Part shown: positions 16,248 to 24,745 of the stretch, piece after piece
How positions within the stretch are numbered: position 1 is the stretch's first letter
Layout of the letters: each line of letters begins with the position of its first letter
Assembly: GCF_016863195.1 (NCBI RefSeq)
Contig: NZ_BOOK01000061.1
Coordinates: forward strand, 1-57,582
Source: Paraplanobispora takensis
GTDB lineage: Bacteria; Actinomycetota; Actinomycetes; Streptosporangiales; Streptosporangiaceae
Direction: 5' to 3'
Length of the DNA: 57,582 nt
The notes under the pieces: model-generated
Databases searched by the model: none
Told to the model about the DNA's origin: nothing
What the model saw: the letters and a program-made list of their open reading frames with translations, nothing else
Made by a program: the position numbers and the translations under genes

Positions 16248-17327
16248 GTGAATCCCGCCGGTGTGGTCGAGACAGCGCCTGAGCAGGGGTCCGAATCGGG
16301 GCCCGGCAAAGCGCCGCCGCGACGCACGGGACGCACGGTCGCCCTGACCGCGGGACTGCTGGCCGGAGTGGGCGTGCTGGTGCTGCTGGTGCTCGTCAGC
16401 ATCGCGGTGGGCTCCCGCTCGGTCCCCCTCTCCACCGTGCTGGACGCGCTGACCGCGCCCGACGGATCCACCGACCACACCGTGATCCGCGAGCTGCGCG
16501 TGCCGCGCACGCTGCTCGGCCTCGGGGTGGGCGCGGCGCTCGGCCTGGCCGGGGCGCTCATGCAGAGCCTGACCCGCAACCCGCTGGCCGACCCGGGCCT
16601 GCTCGGCGTCAACTACGGCGCCGCGCTCGGCGTGACCGTCGCCCTCGGCCTGCTGGACGTCTCCGACCCGGCGGTCTACGTCTGGTTCGCCTTCGCCGGG
16701 GCGGCGCTGTCGGCCGTGCTGGTCTACGCGCTGGGCTCGGCGGGACGCTCGGGCACGAGCCCCGTACGGCTGGCGCTGGCGGGCGTCGCCCTGGGCATGG
16801 TCTTCCACGCCGCCTCCTCGGCGATCCTGCGCCTGGACACCGCCACCTTCGACCGCATGCGGTTCTGGTTGACCGGCTCGCTGGCCGGTCCGACCCCGGA
16901 GATCGCCGTACGGCTCGCGCCGTTCCTGGTCGCGGGGCTGGCTCTCGGCCTGATGATGGCCGGTCCGCTCAACGCGCTGGCCCTCGGCGACGACGCGGGA
17001 CGCGCCCTGGGCGCCGGCGTGGGCCGGACCCGGGCGCTGACCGCGGTCGCCGTCACCCTGCTGTGCGGGGCCGCCACCGCCGCCGCCGGGCCGCTCTGGT
17101 TCGTCGGCCTGGCCGTGCCGCACGCGGTGCGCGCCTTCACCGGCCCGGACCAGCGCTGGCTGCTGCCGTACACCGTCGTGCTCTCCCCCGTCGTGCTGCT
17201 CGCCTCCGACATCGCCGGACGCGTGATCGCGGCCCCCGGAGAGGTGCAGGTCGGCATCATGTGCTCCGTCATCGGCGCCCCGCTGTTCATCCTGCTGGCC
17301 CGTCGCAGAAGGCTCGCCGCACTGTGA
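16248..17327 (+). CDS. FecCD-family siderophore ABC permease, subunit 1
   Basis: 359 aa with about 10 membrane helices. LRVPRTLLGLGVGAALGLAGALMQSLTRNPLADP is the FecCD signature (seen in two pieces), and GNALALGDDAGRALG-type sequence contacts the ATPase. The GTG start follows GAGGAAAGGGGG. First gene of the permease-permease-ATPase operon downstream of iron box 2. Its stop codon lies inside a 15-bp tandem duplication. Confidence 0.93.
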   Translation: MNPAGVVETAPEQGSESGPGKAPPRRTGRTVALTAGLLAGVGVLVLLVLVSIAVGSRSVPLSTVLDALTAPDGSTDHTVIRELRVPRTLLGLGVGAALGLAGALMQSLTRNPLADPGLLGVNYGAALGVTVALGLLDVSDPAVYVWFAFAGAALSAVLVYALGSAGRSGTSPVRLALAGVALGMVFHAASSAILRLDTATFDRMRFWLTGSLAGPTPEIAVRLAPFLVAGLALGLMMAGPLNALALGDDAGRALGAGVGRTRALTAVAVTLLCGAATAAAGPLWFVGLAVPHAVRAFTGPDQRWLLPYTVVLSPVVLLASDIAGRVIAAPGEVQVGIMCSVIGAPLFILLARRRRLAAL

Positions 17328-17380
17328 TCACCCGCACTGTGATCACCCGTACTGCGACCGCCCGCCGCACTGCGACCGCC
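17318..17380. repeat. 15-bp tandem repeat spanning a stop codon
   Basis: CGCACTGTGATCACC at 17318-17332 (containing the TGA of permease 1) is repeated perfectly at 17333-17347, followed by two diverged units (17348-17362, 17366-17380). Confidence 0.88.
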
Positions 17381-17423
17381 CGGCCTCTCCTGCCGCACCG
17401 CCCTCGACAAGGAGCCTGACCCC

Positions 17424-18434
17424 ATGACCGTCCTCCGTCTGGGCCTGTGGTCCCTGCGGCTGTCCCCGCGCGGGGTCGCCACCGCGGCCGGGATGATCGT
17501 CGTGGGCGTCGCGGTCAGCCTGGTCGCCCTGTCCACCGGGGAGTTCACCGTCCCCATCCCGGACATCGTGGCGTCGGTGTTCGGTCAGGGCACCCCGGCC
17601 GCCGAGCTCATCGTCGGCAGGCTGCGCGCCCCCCGGGTCGTGACGGGCCTGCTGGTGGGAGCCGCGTTCGGGCTGAGCGGGGCGATCCTGCAGAGCCTGA
17701 CCCGCAACCCGCTCGGCAGCCCCGACTTCCTCGGCTTCACCGCGGGCGCCTCGACCGGCGGCATCATCGCGGTCGTCACGGGCGGCACCGCCTGGCAGAT
17801 CGCGGGGGGCTCGCTGCTGGGCTGCGTGGCGAGCGCGGTGCTGGTCTACGCGCTCGCCTTCCGCAACGGCGTGCAGAGCTACCGGCTGATCCTCGTCGGC
17901 ATCGGCGTCGGCGCGGTGCTGGTCTCCGTCGACTGGTACCTGCTGACCCGGGCCAACATCCACGACGCCGCCTCCGCGGGGACCTGGATCACCGGCAGCC
18001 TGAGCGGGCGCGGCTGGGAGCACGCCGTCCCGGTGGCCTGCGCGCTGGTGGCGCTCCTGCCGGTCTGCGCGCTGGTCTCCCGGCCGCTGCGGATGATGGA
18101 GATGGGCGACGAGGCGGCCAAGGCCGCCGGCATCGGGGTCGAGAAGGTGCGCGCGACGGCCATCATCGTGGGCGTGCTGCTGTGCGGCGTCGCCACCGCG
18201 GCCGCCGGTCCGGTCATCTTCGTCGCGCTGGCCGCCCCCCAGCTCGCCCGGAGGCTCTCCCGCTCCCCCGGCGTCACCATGGCCTCCTCCGCCCTGATGG
18301 GCGCGGTCCTGCTGGTGACGGCCGACCTGGCCGCGCAGCGCGTGTTCGCGCCGGTCCAGCTTCCCGTGGGAATCATGACCGCCGCGCTGGGCGGCACGTA
18401 TCTGGTGTTCATGCTCCGGAAGGAACGACGTTGA
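17424..18434 (+). CDS. FecCD-family siderophore ABC permease, subunit 2
   Basis: 336 aa, about 9-10 membrane helices, with the same FecCD signature (LRAPRVVTGLLVGAAFGLSGAILQ and LTRNPLGSPDFLG). It pairs with subunit 1 to form the channel. The ATG follows AAGGAGCCTGACCCC. The next gene overlaps by four bases. Confidence 0.93.
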   Translation: MTVLRLGLWSLRLSPRGVATAAGMIVVGVAVSLVALSTGEFTVPIPDIVASVFGQGTPAAELIVGRLRAPRVVTGLLVGAAFGLSGAILQSLTRNPLGSPDFLGFTAGASTGGIIAVVTGGTAWQIAGGSLLGCVASAVLVYALAFRNGVQSYRLILVGIGVGAVLVSVDWYLLTRANIHDAASAGTWITGSLSGRGWEHAVPVACALVALLPVCALVSRPLRMMEMGDEAAKAAGIGVEKVRATAIIVGVLLCGVATAAAGPVIFVALAAPQLARRLSRSPGVTMASSALMGAVLLVTADLAAQRVFAPVQLPVGIMTAALGGTYLVFMLRKERR

Positions 18435-19225
18435 GACTGTACGGCAGCGGCCTGACGCTCTCCTACGACCAGCGGGTGGTCGCGACCGAGCTGGACGTGA
18501 CGATCCCGGACGGCTCGTTCACCGTGATCATCGGGCCGAACGCGTGCGGCAAGTCCACGACGTTGCGCGCGCTGGCCCGCATGCTCAAGCCCCGCGCCGG
18601 AGCGGTCCACCTCGACGGTTCCGTGATCACCTCGCTGCCGTCCAAGGAGGTCGCGCGCCGCCTCGGCCTGCTCCCGCAGACCTCGATCGTGCCCGACGGC
18701 ATCACCGTCGCCGACCTGGTCGGCCGGGGCCGCTATCCGCACCAGCGGCTGATGCGCCAGTGGTCGAAGCAGGACGAGGTCGCGGTGGCCTCCGCCATGG
18801 AGGCGACCGGCGTCACCGACCTGGCCGAGCGCTGCGTCGACGAGCTGTCCGGCGGCCAGCGCCAGCGTGTCTGGCTGGCCATGGCGCTGGCCCAGGAGAC
18901 CTCGATCCTGCTGCTGGACGAGCCGACGACCTTCCTCGACATCGCCCACCAGATCGAGGTCCTCGACCTGTGCGCCGACCTGCACGAGCAGGGCCGGACG
19001 CTGGTGGCGGTGCTGCACGACCTCAACCAGGCCTGTCGCTACGCCACCCATCTGATCGTGATGCGCGAGGGCCGGATCGTGGCCGAGGGCGACCCGGTGG
19101 AGATCGTCACCGCCGAGCTGGTGCGGGAGGTCTTCGATCTGCGCTGCGAGATCATCCAGGACCCGCAGAGCGGAACCCCCATGATCATCCCCGAATCCCG
19201 CCGCCGCAGTCGCACCCCGGCCTGA
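18431..19225 (+). CDS. siderophore ABC transporter ATP-binding protein
   Basis: 264 aa. Walker A GPNACGKST (35-43), Q-loop LLPQTS, signature LSGGQRQRVWLAMA, Walker B ILLLDEPTTFLD, H-loop VLHDLNQA: a complete FecE-type ATPase. The start is a TTG overlapping the permease TGA (TTGA), preceded by GGAAGGA; the first conserved residues of the family begin immediately after it, so a later start would remove part of the fold. Energises iron-siderophore import with the two permeases and the divergent lipoprotein. Confidence 0.92.
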   Translation: MRLYGSGLTLSYDQRVVATELDVTIPDGSFTVIIGPNACGKSTTLRALARMLKPRAGAVHLDGSVITSLPSKEVARRLGLLPQTSIVPDGITVADLVGRGRYPHQRLMRQWSKQDEVAVASAMEATGVTDLAERCVDELSGGQRQRVWLAMALAQETSILLLDEPTTFLDIAHQIEVLDLCADLHEQGRTLVAVLHDLNQACRYATHLIVMREGRIVAEGDPVEIVTAELVREVFDLRCEIIQDPQSGTPMIIPESRRRSRTPA

Positions 19226-19291
19226 CCCGGCCCGCCGTATCCACGTCCCGGCCCCGCTCCGGACCGGCAGCCCCGCCCCCGGCCACAGCGT

Positions 19292-19310
19292 CGTCTCGGC
19301 CCGCGAGACG
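19292..19310. terminator. hairpin between convergent genes
   Basis: CGTCTCG-5 nt-CGAGACG between the ATPase and the DinB-like gene, which converge; a possible two-way terminator. Confidence 0.4.
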
Positions 19311-19325
19311 CCGCCCGGCCCGGGG

Positions 19326-19922
19326 TCAGGCTTCCGCGGCCTCCCGCGCCGCGCGCTCCAGCCGGGCCCGGTACTCCTCCCACCAGGCCTCGTCCCCCAA
19401 GCCGGTCAGGTTGTCGTTGCCCTGGCGCAGCCCGGCGGCCCCGTCGATGAGCTCCCGGACGATGTCGGCGTGCCCGGCGTGCCGGTTGGTCTCGGCGATC
19501 ACGTGCACCAGGATCCGGTGCAGCGTCGTCTCGGCCCGATCGGCCGGCCACCACGGCACACGGCCGATCGTCTCCAGCGGCAGTTCCTCGATCGCCGCGT
19601 CCGCGTACGCCCACACCCGGCGGTAGAGACCGACGATGTCCTCGCGCGACTGCTCGGCGGTCGCCCACATGTCCGCGTTGGGCTCGGCGTCCTCGACGGG
19701 CCAGGAGGGGATCGGCTCGGGGAACGGCCGCCCGAAGGTGAGGACGAAGTAACCCGCCTCGATCCCGGCCAGGTGCTTGACCAGCCCCAGCAGGTTGGTC
19801 CCGGTCGGAGTCAGCGGGCGGCGGACGTCGTACTCCGAGAGTCCGTCGAGTTTCCACAGCAGGGCTTCGCGGACGGACTTCAAGTATCGGTGAAGATCAG
19901 CCTTCGGCTCCGACGCAGTCAT
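19326..19922 (-). CDS. DinB/DUF664-family protein
   Basis: 198 aa four-helix-bundle protein. LVKHLAGIEAGYF near residue 45, DRAETTLHRILVHVIAETNRHAGHADIVRE around 130-155 (ETxRHxGHxD) supply the metal-binding histidines of the DUF664/DinB group, related to mycothiol- or bacillithiol-dependent enzymes. The ATG at 19922 is best spaced from AAGG; ATG 19931 is an alternative. Probably thiol transfer or detoxification, not established. Confidence 0.87.
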   Translation of the reverse strand: MTASEPKADLHRYLKSVREALLWKLDGLSEYDVRRPLTPTGTNLLGLVKHLAGIEAGYFVLTFGRPFPEPIPSWPVEDAEPNADMWATAEQSREDIVGLYRRVWAYADAAIEELPLETIGRVPWWPADRAETTLHRILVHVIAETNRHAGHADIVRELIDGAAGLRQGNDNLTGLGDEAWWEEYRARLERAAREAAEA

Positions 19923-20020
19923 GTCGAGCATCCTTGCACCCGGTGCCGACAATCAGCGATACCGCTGCTCCCCCGGGCGGGCGGCGGATCGGGACCCGCG
20001 CCCCCGCCCGGGAGAGGGGC

Positions 20021-22543
20021 TCACGGGGTGAGGGTGAGGGTGTTCTCGGCGGCCCGCCGTACGGCCTGCTCGGTGGAGCGCATCGGGGTGAAGCGCCCGT
20101 CCGCCCACGGCTCGGCCTGGTCGTCGTAGTTGGCGTGGAAGGCGTGGCCGGAGGCGCCGGTCAGGTTGATCCACTCCGAACGGTCCAGGTCGGACAGGTC
20201 CACGACCATGCGCATCGACGGCACCCAGTTGACCTGGTAGCCCTGGGTGGCGTCCCAGCCGGTGGCGTTGACGGTGTCCTTGCCGCCGGCGGTGCGCAGC
20301 GGCCCCCGGTTGAACAGCCACTCGATCGGGGCGATCCCGCTGGTGCCGAAGGTCTCGTGGGTGAGGTCCAGGGTGTGCAGGTCGCCCCAGGCCCACTGCG
20401 CCGGGTCCTCGCCCTGCCGCTCGCGCAGTTCCGCGTCGGCGTCGGCCATCGCGGCCTTGAGCATGTCGTCGCGGCGCTCGGCCGTGCCCGCCGTACGGAC
20501 GTCGTCCCAGAACGGGTCCTCCGGCTTGTCCAGCAGCAGGCGGACCACCTCGTACCAGCGGTCGTTGCCGCCGGGGGCGACGGCGCCGGACAGCTCGTCC
20601 TCGAAGACCCGCTCCAGCAGGTTCAGCCAGACGGCGTTGAAGTAGGCGGCCCCGGCCGACTCCCGGCCCTGGCCGAAGTCCCAGCCCTTGAGCGTGTCGT
20701 TGGGGACGCCGACCCGCAGCAGGTGCGGCACCAGGATCGGGGCCAGGCCGTTGTGGTCGTCCATCTGGATCTCACCCATGGCCCGCACGCTCAGCTTGCC
20801 CCCGGCGATCGCCTGCTTGATCCGCTCCACGATCCGCTGGGAGCGGTAGCCGTGGGACCAGTCGGAGGTCAGGAACAGCTCCTCGCTGGGGCGCATGACC
20901 GCGTTGTTGGCGGTGACGATGTAGCCCTCGGGCGGGTTGTAGACGTGCGGCAGCTTCTCGAACGGGACGAACCCGGTCCACTCGTGCTTGCCGTCCCAGC
21001 CGGCCACGGGCATGGTGCCGTCGCCCTCGGAGCGGACCGGGATCCTGCCGGGGGCCTGGTAGGCGATGTTGCCCTCGACGTCGGCGTAGACGAGGTTCTG
21101 CGACGGGGCCTCGAAGGAGGCCGCGCCCTCGCGGAACTGCTCGAAGTTCTCGGCGCGGTTCATCAGCAGGATGGCGTCGGCGGTGCGGCCGGGGTCGAGC
21201 GCGGTCCAGCGCAGGGCCACCTCCAGCCCCTCGGTCTTCTCGCCCAGACGCGCGGCGGCCCCGGGCACGGAGTCGCGGGCGTCGCCGAACACGCCGGAGA
21301 TGATCGGCCCGTGCCCGGTGCTGCGGACCTTCAGCTCGACCGGCTCACTCCCGGCCACCTTGATCTGCTCGGTGCGCACCTGCATCGGCTGCCACTCGCC
21401 CTCGACCTCGACGGTGTCGTCCTTGACGCGCTCCAGGTACAGGTCGCTGACGTCGGGGCCGAGGTTGGTGAAGCCCCAGGCGATCTTGTCATTGTGGCCG
21501 ATCACCACGCCGGGCAGGCCCGCGAAGGTGTAGCCGGTCACGTCGTAGGGGCAGGCCGCGCCCTTGGTACGGCAGTGCAGCCCGGCCTGGTACCAGATCG
21601 ACGGGATCCGGGGCCCCAGGTGCGGGTCGTTGGCCAGCAGCGGCTTGCCGGTGCCGGTGTGCGCGCCGCCCACCACCCAGGAGTTGGAGCCGATCCCGGC
21701 GAGGTCGCCGCCCGCGGTCCCCAGCAGGGCGGGAGCGGCGTCCACCAGCGCGGCGGCCCGGCTCAGCGCGTCCGCCGCGCCGACCGGGCCGCCGCCCTTG
21801 GGCTCCTCGGCGGGCCCGTCGCCGCTCCCGGTCACGATCGGCTGGTGCCGGTCGAAGGGGTAGCCCGGGTAGAGCTGCCCGGCCCGCTCGGCGGGGAGCT
21901 TCGCGGCCACCAGCGACCGGTCGATCTCGGACTCCATGTTGGAGCGCAGGTCCCAGGCCATGGCCTTGAGCCAGGCCAGGGAGTCGGCCGGGGTCCACGG
22001 CTCGGGCTCGTAGGCGGAGTTGGTCAGCTTGAGCACGCCGTACTCGAGACTCTTCTCGGCGAACCCGTCGTGCTGGGCCATCCAGGCGTTGACCCCGGCC
22101 GCGTAGTCCTCCAGGGCCTGCCGGGTCTCCTGCTTGAGCAGCGGGATCTCGGCCTCGGCGGTGCGCCGCCAGCCGAGGGTGCGCACGACCTTGTCGACGT
22201 CGAGGGTCGAGGCGCCGAAGACCTCCGACAGGCGGCCCGCGGTGGTCTTGCGGCGGAAGTCCATCTCCCAGAAGCGGTCCTGGGCGTGCACGTAGCCCTG
22301 GGCCCTGAGCAGGTCGGCCGCGGTGTCGGCGTAGATGTGCGGGATGCCCTGCGCGTCGCGGTGGACGGTGACGGCGGCGGCCAGCCCGGGCAGTCTCACC
22401 TCGCCCGACAGCTGGGGGAAGGACCGCCGGACCGTCCAGGTCACGGTCCCGGCGAGGACGATCGCCAGGATGAGCAGGACGGACAGGATCCGGGCGAGCC
22501 ACCGGACCGGCCGCGATAGGCGGGCAAATGGAGCAATCCGCAC
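20021..22543 (-). CDS. penicillin acylase family (S45) amidohydrolase
   Basis: 840 aa Ntn-hydrolase precursor. A signal anchor (about 15-35) is followed by the alpha chain, a spacer (about 235-280), and the autocatalytic site with the nucleophile at S286 in GSNSWVVGG, then the beta chain with ANDPHLG and the AWGFTN segment. It would be exported and self-cleaved into a heterodimer that hydrolyses acyl amides, such as beta-lactam side chains or acyl-homoserine lactones. GTG start with AAAGG eight bases upstream. No neighbouring gene explains its substrate. Confidence 0.93.
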   Translation of the reverse strand: MRIAPFARLSRPVRWLARILSVLLILAIVLAGTVTWTVRRSFPQLSGEVRLPGLAAAVTVHRDAQGIPHIYADTAADLLRAQGYVHAQDRFWEMDFRRKTTAGRLSEVFGASTLDVDKVVRTLGWRRTAEAEIPLLKQETRQALEDYAAGVNAWMAQHDGFAEKSLEYGVLKLTNSAYEPEPWTPADSLAWLKAMAWDLRSNMESEIDRSLVAAKLPAERAGQLYPGYPFDRHQPIVTGSGDGPAEEPKGGGPVGAADALSRAAALVDAAPALLGTAGGDLAGIGSNSWVVGGAHTGTGKPLLANDPHLGPRIPSIWYQAGLHCRTKGAACPYDVTGYTFAGLPGVVIGHNDKIAWGFTNLGPDVSDLYLERVKDDTVEVEGEWQPMQVRTEQIKVAGSEPVELKVRSTGHGPIISGVFGDARDSVPGAAARLGEKTEGLEVALRWTALDPGRTADAILLMNRAENFEQFREGAASFEAPSQNLVYADVEGNIAYQAPGRIPVRSEGDGTMPVAGWDGKHEWTGFVPFEKLPHVYNPPEGYIVTANNAVMRPSEELFLTSDWSHGYRSQRIVERIKQAIAGGKLSVRAMGEIQMDDHNGLAPILVPHLLRVGVPNDTLKGWDFGQGRESAGAAYFNAVWLNLLERVFEDELSGAVAPGGNDRWYEVVRLLLDKPEDPFWDDVRTAGTAERRDDMLKAAMADADAELRERQGEDPAQWAWGDLHTLDLTHETFGTSGIAPIEWLFNRGPLRTAGGKDTVNATGWDATQGYQVNWVPSMRMVVDLSDLDRSEWINLTGASGHAFHANYDDQAEPWADGRFTPMRSTEQAVRRAAENTLTLTP

Positions 22544-22643
22544 AGAGATGACCTTTCATCGCAAAGTTACGCAAGAGTAAGTATGGGATGAAGACCCTGT
22601 GACTTGGGTTACCTACTGGTAGCTTTTCGGACTCGACCGCATA

Positions 22644-22724
22644 CCCGCCTCCCGCCGGGCCCGCCCAGCTCCCGCCTCCCGCAGGATCCGCTCAGCCCCG
22701 GCTTCCCGCAGGATCCGCCCAGCC
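22644..22724. repeat. 27-bp tandem repeat spanning the TetR stop codon
   Basis: Three units (22644-22670, 22671-22697, 22698-22724). The TetR gene ends inside the middle unit, so its last ten codons are one copy and the other copies are downstream. Confidence 0.88.
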
Positions 22725-23342
22725 CGGCACCAGGGCATGGATCGCCTTCCGCGCCCGCTCCTCACCGTACTCGGCGACCAGCGCCGTCACCTGCTCGGCC
22801 GCCAGCGAGGCGAGCACGGCGTGCGCGAGCGGGTCGGCGTCGCATCCCGGGCGCAGCTCGGCGAGCAGGATCGCCACATGCCGACGCCAGAACCGGTAGG
22901 CGCCGATCCGGTAGCGGGCCCCCGGACTGGCGGTCTCCGACATCCTGACCAGGTCGAGGTGGCCCAGCACGTAGTCGAGATAGGCGTCGGTGAACGCCGC
23001 CAGCCGCTCGGCGGCCGGCGCTCCCGGGCCGAGCGGGGGCGGCCCGGACAGGATCCCCGCCTGCAGCTCGCGCTCGCGCTCGTCGAGAAGGGCGACGGCC
23101 AGGCCCGACTTGTCACCGAAGCGGCGGAACAGCGTGCCCTTGCCCACCCCCGCCGCCGCGGCGACGGCGTCCATCGAGACGCCGTCCACACCCTTGTCGC
23201 GGAACAGCTTCGCCGCCGCGGCCAGCACCTTCAGCCGGTTGCGCGCGGCGTCGGCCCGCTCCCTGGGCGGCTCGTCCATCAGCATCCGCAGCGGCTCACT
23301 TGACGAACCGGACCGCGGTCCGATAATTTCCGAATCACTCAC
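22692..23342 (-). CDS. TetR-family transcriptional regulator
   Basis: 216 aa. Helix-turn-helix at about 36-80 (LAAAAKLFRDKGVDGVSMDAVAAAAGVGKGTLFRRFGDKSGL) followed by a ligand domain resembling SCO0332-type TetR proteins. The GTG at 23342 leaves 39 bp to the divergent rhodanese gene, and this gap holds a 12-bp palindrome, so it probably represses itself and the rhodanese. Confidence 0.92.
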   Translation of the reverse strand: MSDSEIIGPRSGSSSEPLRMLMDEPPRERADAARNRLKVLAAAAKLFRDKGVDGVSMDAVAAAAGVGKGTLFRRFGDKSGLAVALLDERERELQAGILSGPPPLGPGAPAAERLAAFTDAYLDYVLGHLDLVRMSETASPGARYRIGAYRFWRRHVAILLAELRPGCDADPLAHAVLASLAAEQVTALVAEYGEERARKAIHALVPGWADPAGSRG

Positions 23343-23348
23343 AGAAAC

Positions 23349-23360
23349 GGACTATAGTCC
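23349..23360. promoter_or_regulatory. TetR operator candidate GGACTATAGTCC
   Basis: A perfect 12-bp palindrome in the 39-bp space between divergent TetR and rhodanese genes. It overlaps both likely promoters. Confidence 0.7.
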
Positions 23361-23381
23361 AGTTAGCTTCAGGAGGCCAGC

Positions 23382-23732
23382 ATGACCGCACTGATCGGCC
23401 GCGACGAGCTGAAGGCCGCGATCGAGGCGGGCACCGTCGTCGTCGTGGACGCCCTCGGCGGCGGCTACTACGCCCAGCAGCACCTGCCCGGCGCGATCCC
23501 CCTGGTCGAGAGCGAGGTCGAGAGCCGCGCGGCCGGACTGCTCCCGGACAAGGACGTCGCGATCGTGACCTACTGCTCCAACGCCGCCTGCGGCAACAGC
23601 GAAGCGGTGGCCCGGCGTCTGGCCACCCTCGGCTACACCCGCGTGCGCAAGTACCGCGAGGGCATCCAGGACTGGGTCGAGGCGGGCCTGCCCGTCGAGA
23701 CCGGCGAGCAGGCCCTCACCTCCGGCCGCTGA
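23382..23732 (+). CDS. rhodanese-like sulfurtransferase
   Basis: 116 aa single rhodanese domain. The active loop is TYCSNAACGNS, with the first Cys the expected persulfide carrier; HLPGAIPL and GIQDWVEAGLPVE are typical. AGGAGG precedes the ATG. It probably handles sulfane sulfur under control of the divergent TetR. The loop has a second Cys four residues on, as in some redox-sensitive members. Confidence 0.92.
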   Translation: MTALIGRDELKAAIEAGTVVVVDALGGGYYAQQHLPGAIPLVESEVESRAAGLLPDKDVAIVTYCSNAACGNSEAVARRLATLGYTRVRKYREGIQDWVEAGLPVETGEQALTSGR

Positions 23733-23780
23733 GCCCCGGCCTTCCCGCGCCGCCCGGCGGGCCCGCCCGGGGACCGGAGA

Positions 23781-24653
23781 TCAGGAAGGGACCGGCGCGC
23801 GGTCGACCCCGCGGGTCACCGTCCCCCACTCATCGAGGTCGCGCAGCCGTGCGGCGAGAGAGGCCCGCACGTCGCCCTCCGCCTGACCGCCCAGCGTCAG
23901 GCGGAGGGGAGGACGGTCGGCGTCCACGACGTCCAGCACGGCCCGGGCCACCGCGGCCGGATCGATGAACGCCTCCGGCGGCAGATCACCCAGAGAGCTC
24001 TGTACGGCCCGCACCGTCGCGTCGTAGTCGGCCACCGGTTCGGCGAAGGCGAGGTTCGACAGGAACGAGGTGGCCGTGTAGCCCGGTTCGATCAGCGTCA
24101 CCTTGACGCCGAGCGGCGCCAGCTCGGCGACCAGGGCGTCCGACAGGCCCTCCACCGCGTACTTGGTCGCCGACAGCAGCCCCACCCCCGGATGGGCCGT
24201 CTGCCCGTAGACCGACGATCCCTGGAGGACGTGACCCGAACGCTGGGCCCGCAGCACCGGCAGGACGGCGCGCAACACGTTCAGGACGCCGAAGACATTG
24301 GTGTCGAAGACGGCTCTGGCCTGCGTGTCGCTCACCTCCTCCACCGCCCCGAAGAGCCCGTATCCCGCGTTGTTCGCCACCACGTCGAGGCGGCCGAACT
24401 CGGCGACGGCCCGATCGACGCCATCGCGCACCGCCCCCTCGTCCCGGACGTCGAGCTCCAGGGTGAGGAACCTGCCGGGGAAGCGCGCGGCGAGATCCGC
24501 GATGCCGTCGACGCGCCGCGCCGCGGCGGCGACGCGGTCACCCCGCCCGAGGGCGGCGAGCGTCAGCTCGCGGCCGATTCCCGAGGAGGCGCCGGTGACG
24601 AACCAGGAACGGCCGGGGGTCGTGGTCGTGATGGTCTCTGCTTTGATCGACAT
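23781..24653 (-). CDS. SDR-family protein lacking the catalytic tyrosine
   Basis: 290 aa. GASSGIG (21-27) and NNAG (94-97) are intact and GSSVYG carries the catalytic-type Ser. The YxxxK motif reads L160-SAT-K164: leucine (codon CTG) replaces tyrosine. Relatives usually read LYSATKFAVEG here. The protein may bind NAD(P) without oxidoreductase activity, or use another acid such as Y149 or Y165. Divergent from a CGNR zinc-finger gene, with an inverted repeat between. No clear ribosome site. Confidence 0.85.
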   Translation of the reverse strand: MSIKAETITTTTPGRSWFVTGASSGIGRELTLAALGRGDRVAAAARRVDGIADLAARFPGRFLTLELDVRDEGAVRDGVDRAVAEFGRLDVVANNAGYGLFGAVEEVSDTQARAVFDTNVFGVLNVLRAVLPVLRAQRSGHVLQGSSVYGQTAHPGVGLLSATKYAVEGLSDALVAELAPLGVKVTLIEPGYTATSFLSNLAFAEPVADYDATVRAVQSSLGDLPPEAFIDPAAVARAVLDVVDADRPPLRLTLGGQAEGDVRASLAARLRDLDEWGTVTRGVDRAPVPS

Positions 24654-24684
24654 GGTTATGAACGTACAGAGTTAGAACATAACC
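24654..24684. promoter_or_regulatory. inverted repeat GGTTATG-N17-CATAACC
   Basis: Perfect 7-bp arms in the AT-rich gap between the SDR (start 24653) and the CGNR gene. One arm touches the SDR start codon. A regulator-site candidate; the CGNR protein next door is a possible binder. Confidence 0.5.
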
Positions 24685-24745
24685 AGCAAGAGGAAATCTT
24701 GAATTGAGTTATGAGCTAAAGTCGTTTACTCTGCAGCCAGCTATC

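Noticed and set aside
19934-22519. 861-codon plus-strand open frame opposite the penicillin acylase gene
   Set aside because: High-GC antisense shadow: the minus-strand protein has intact S45 motifs and a signal anchor, while the plus frame is Gly/Val/His-rich with no domain.
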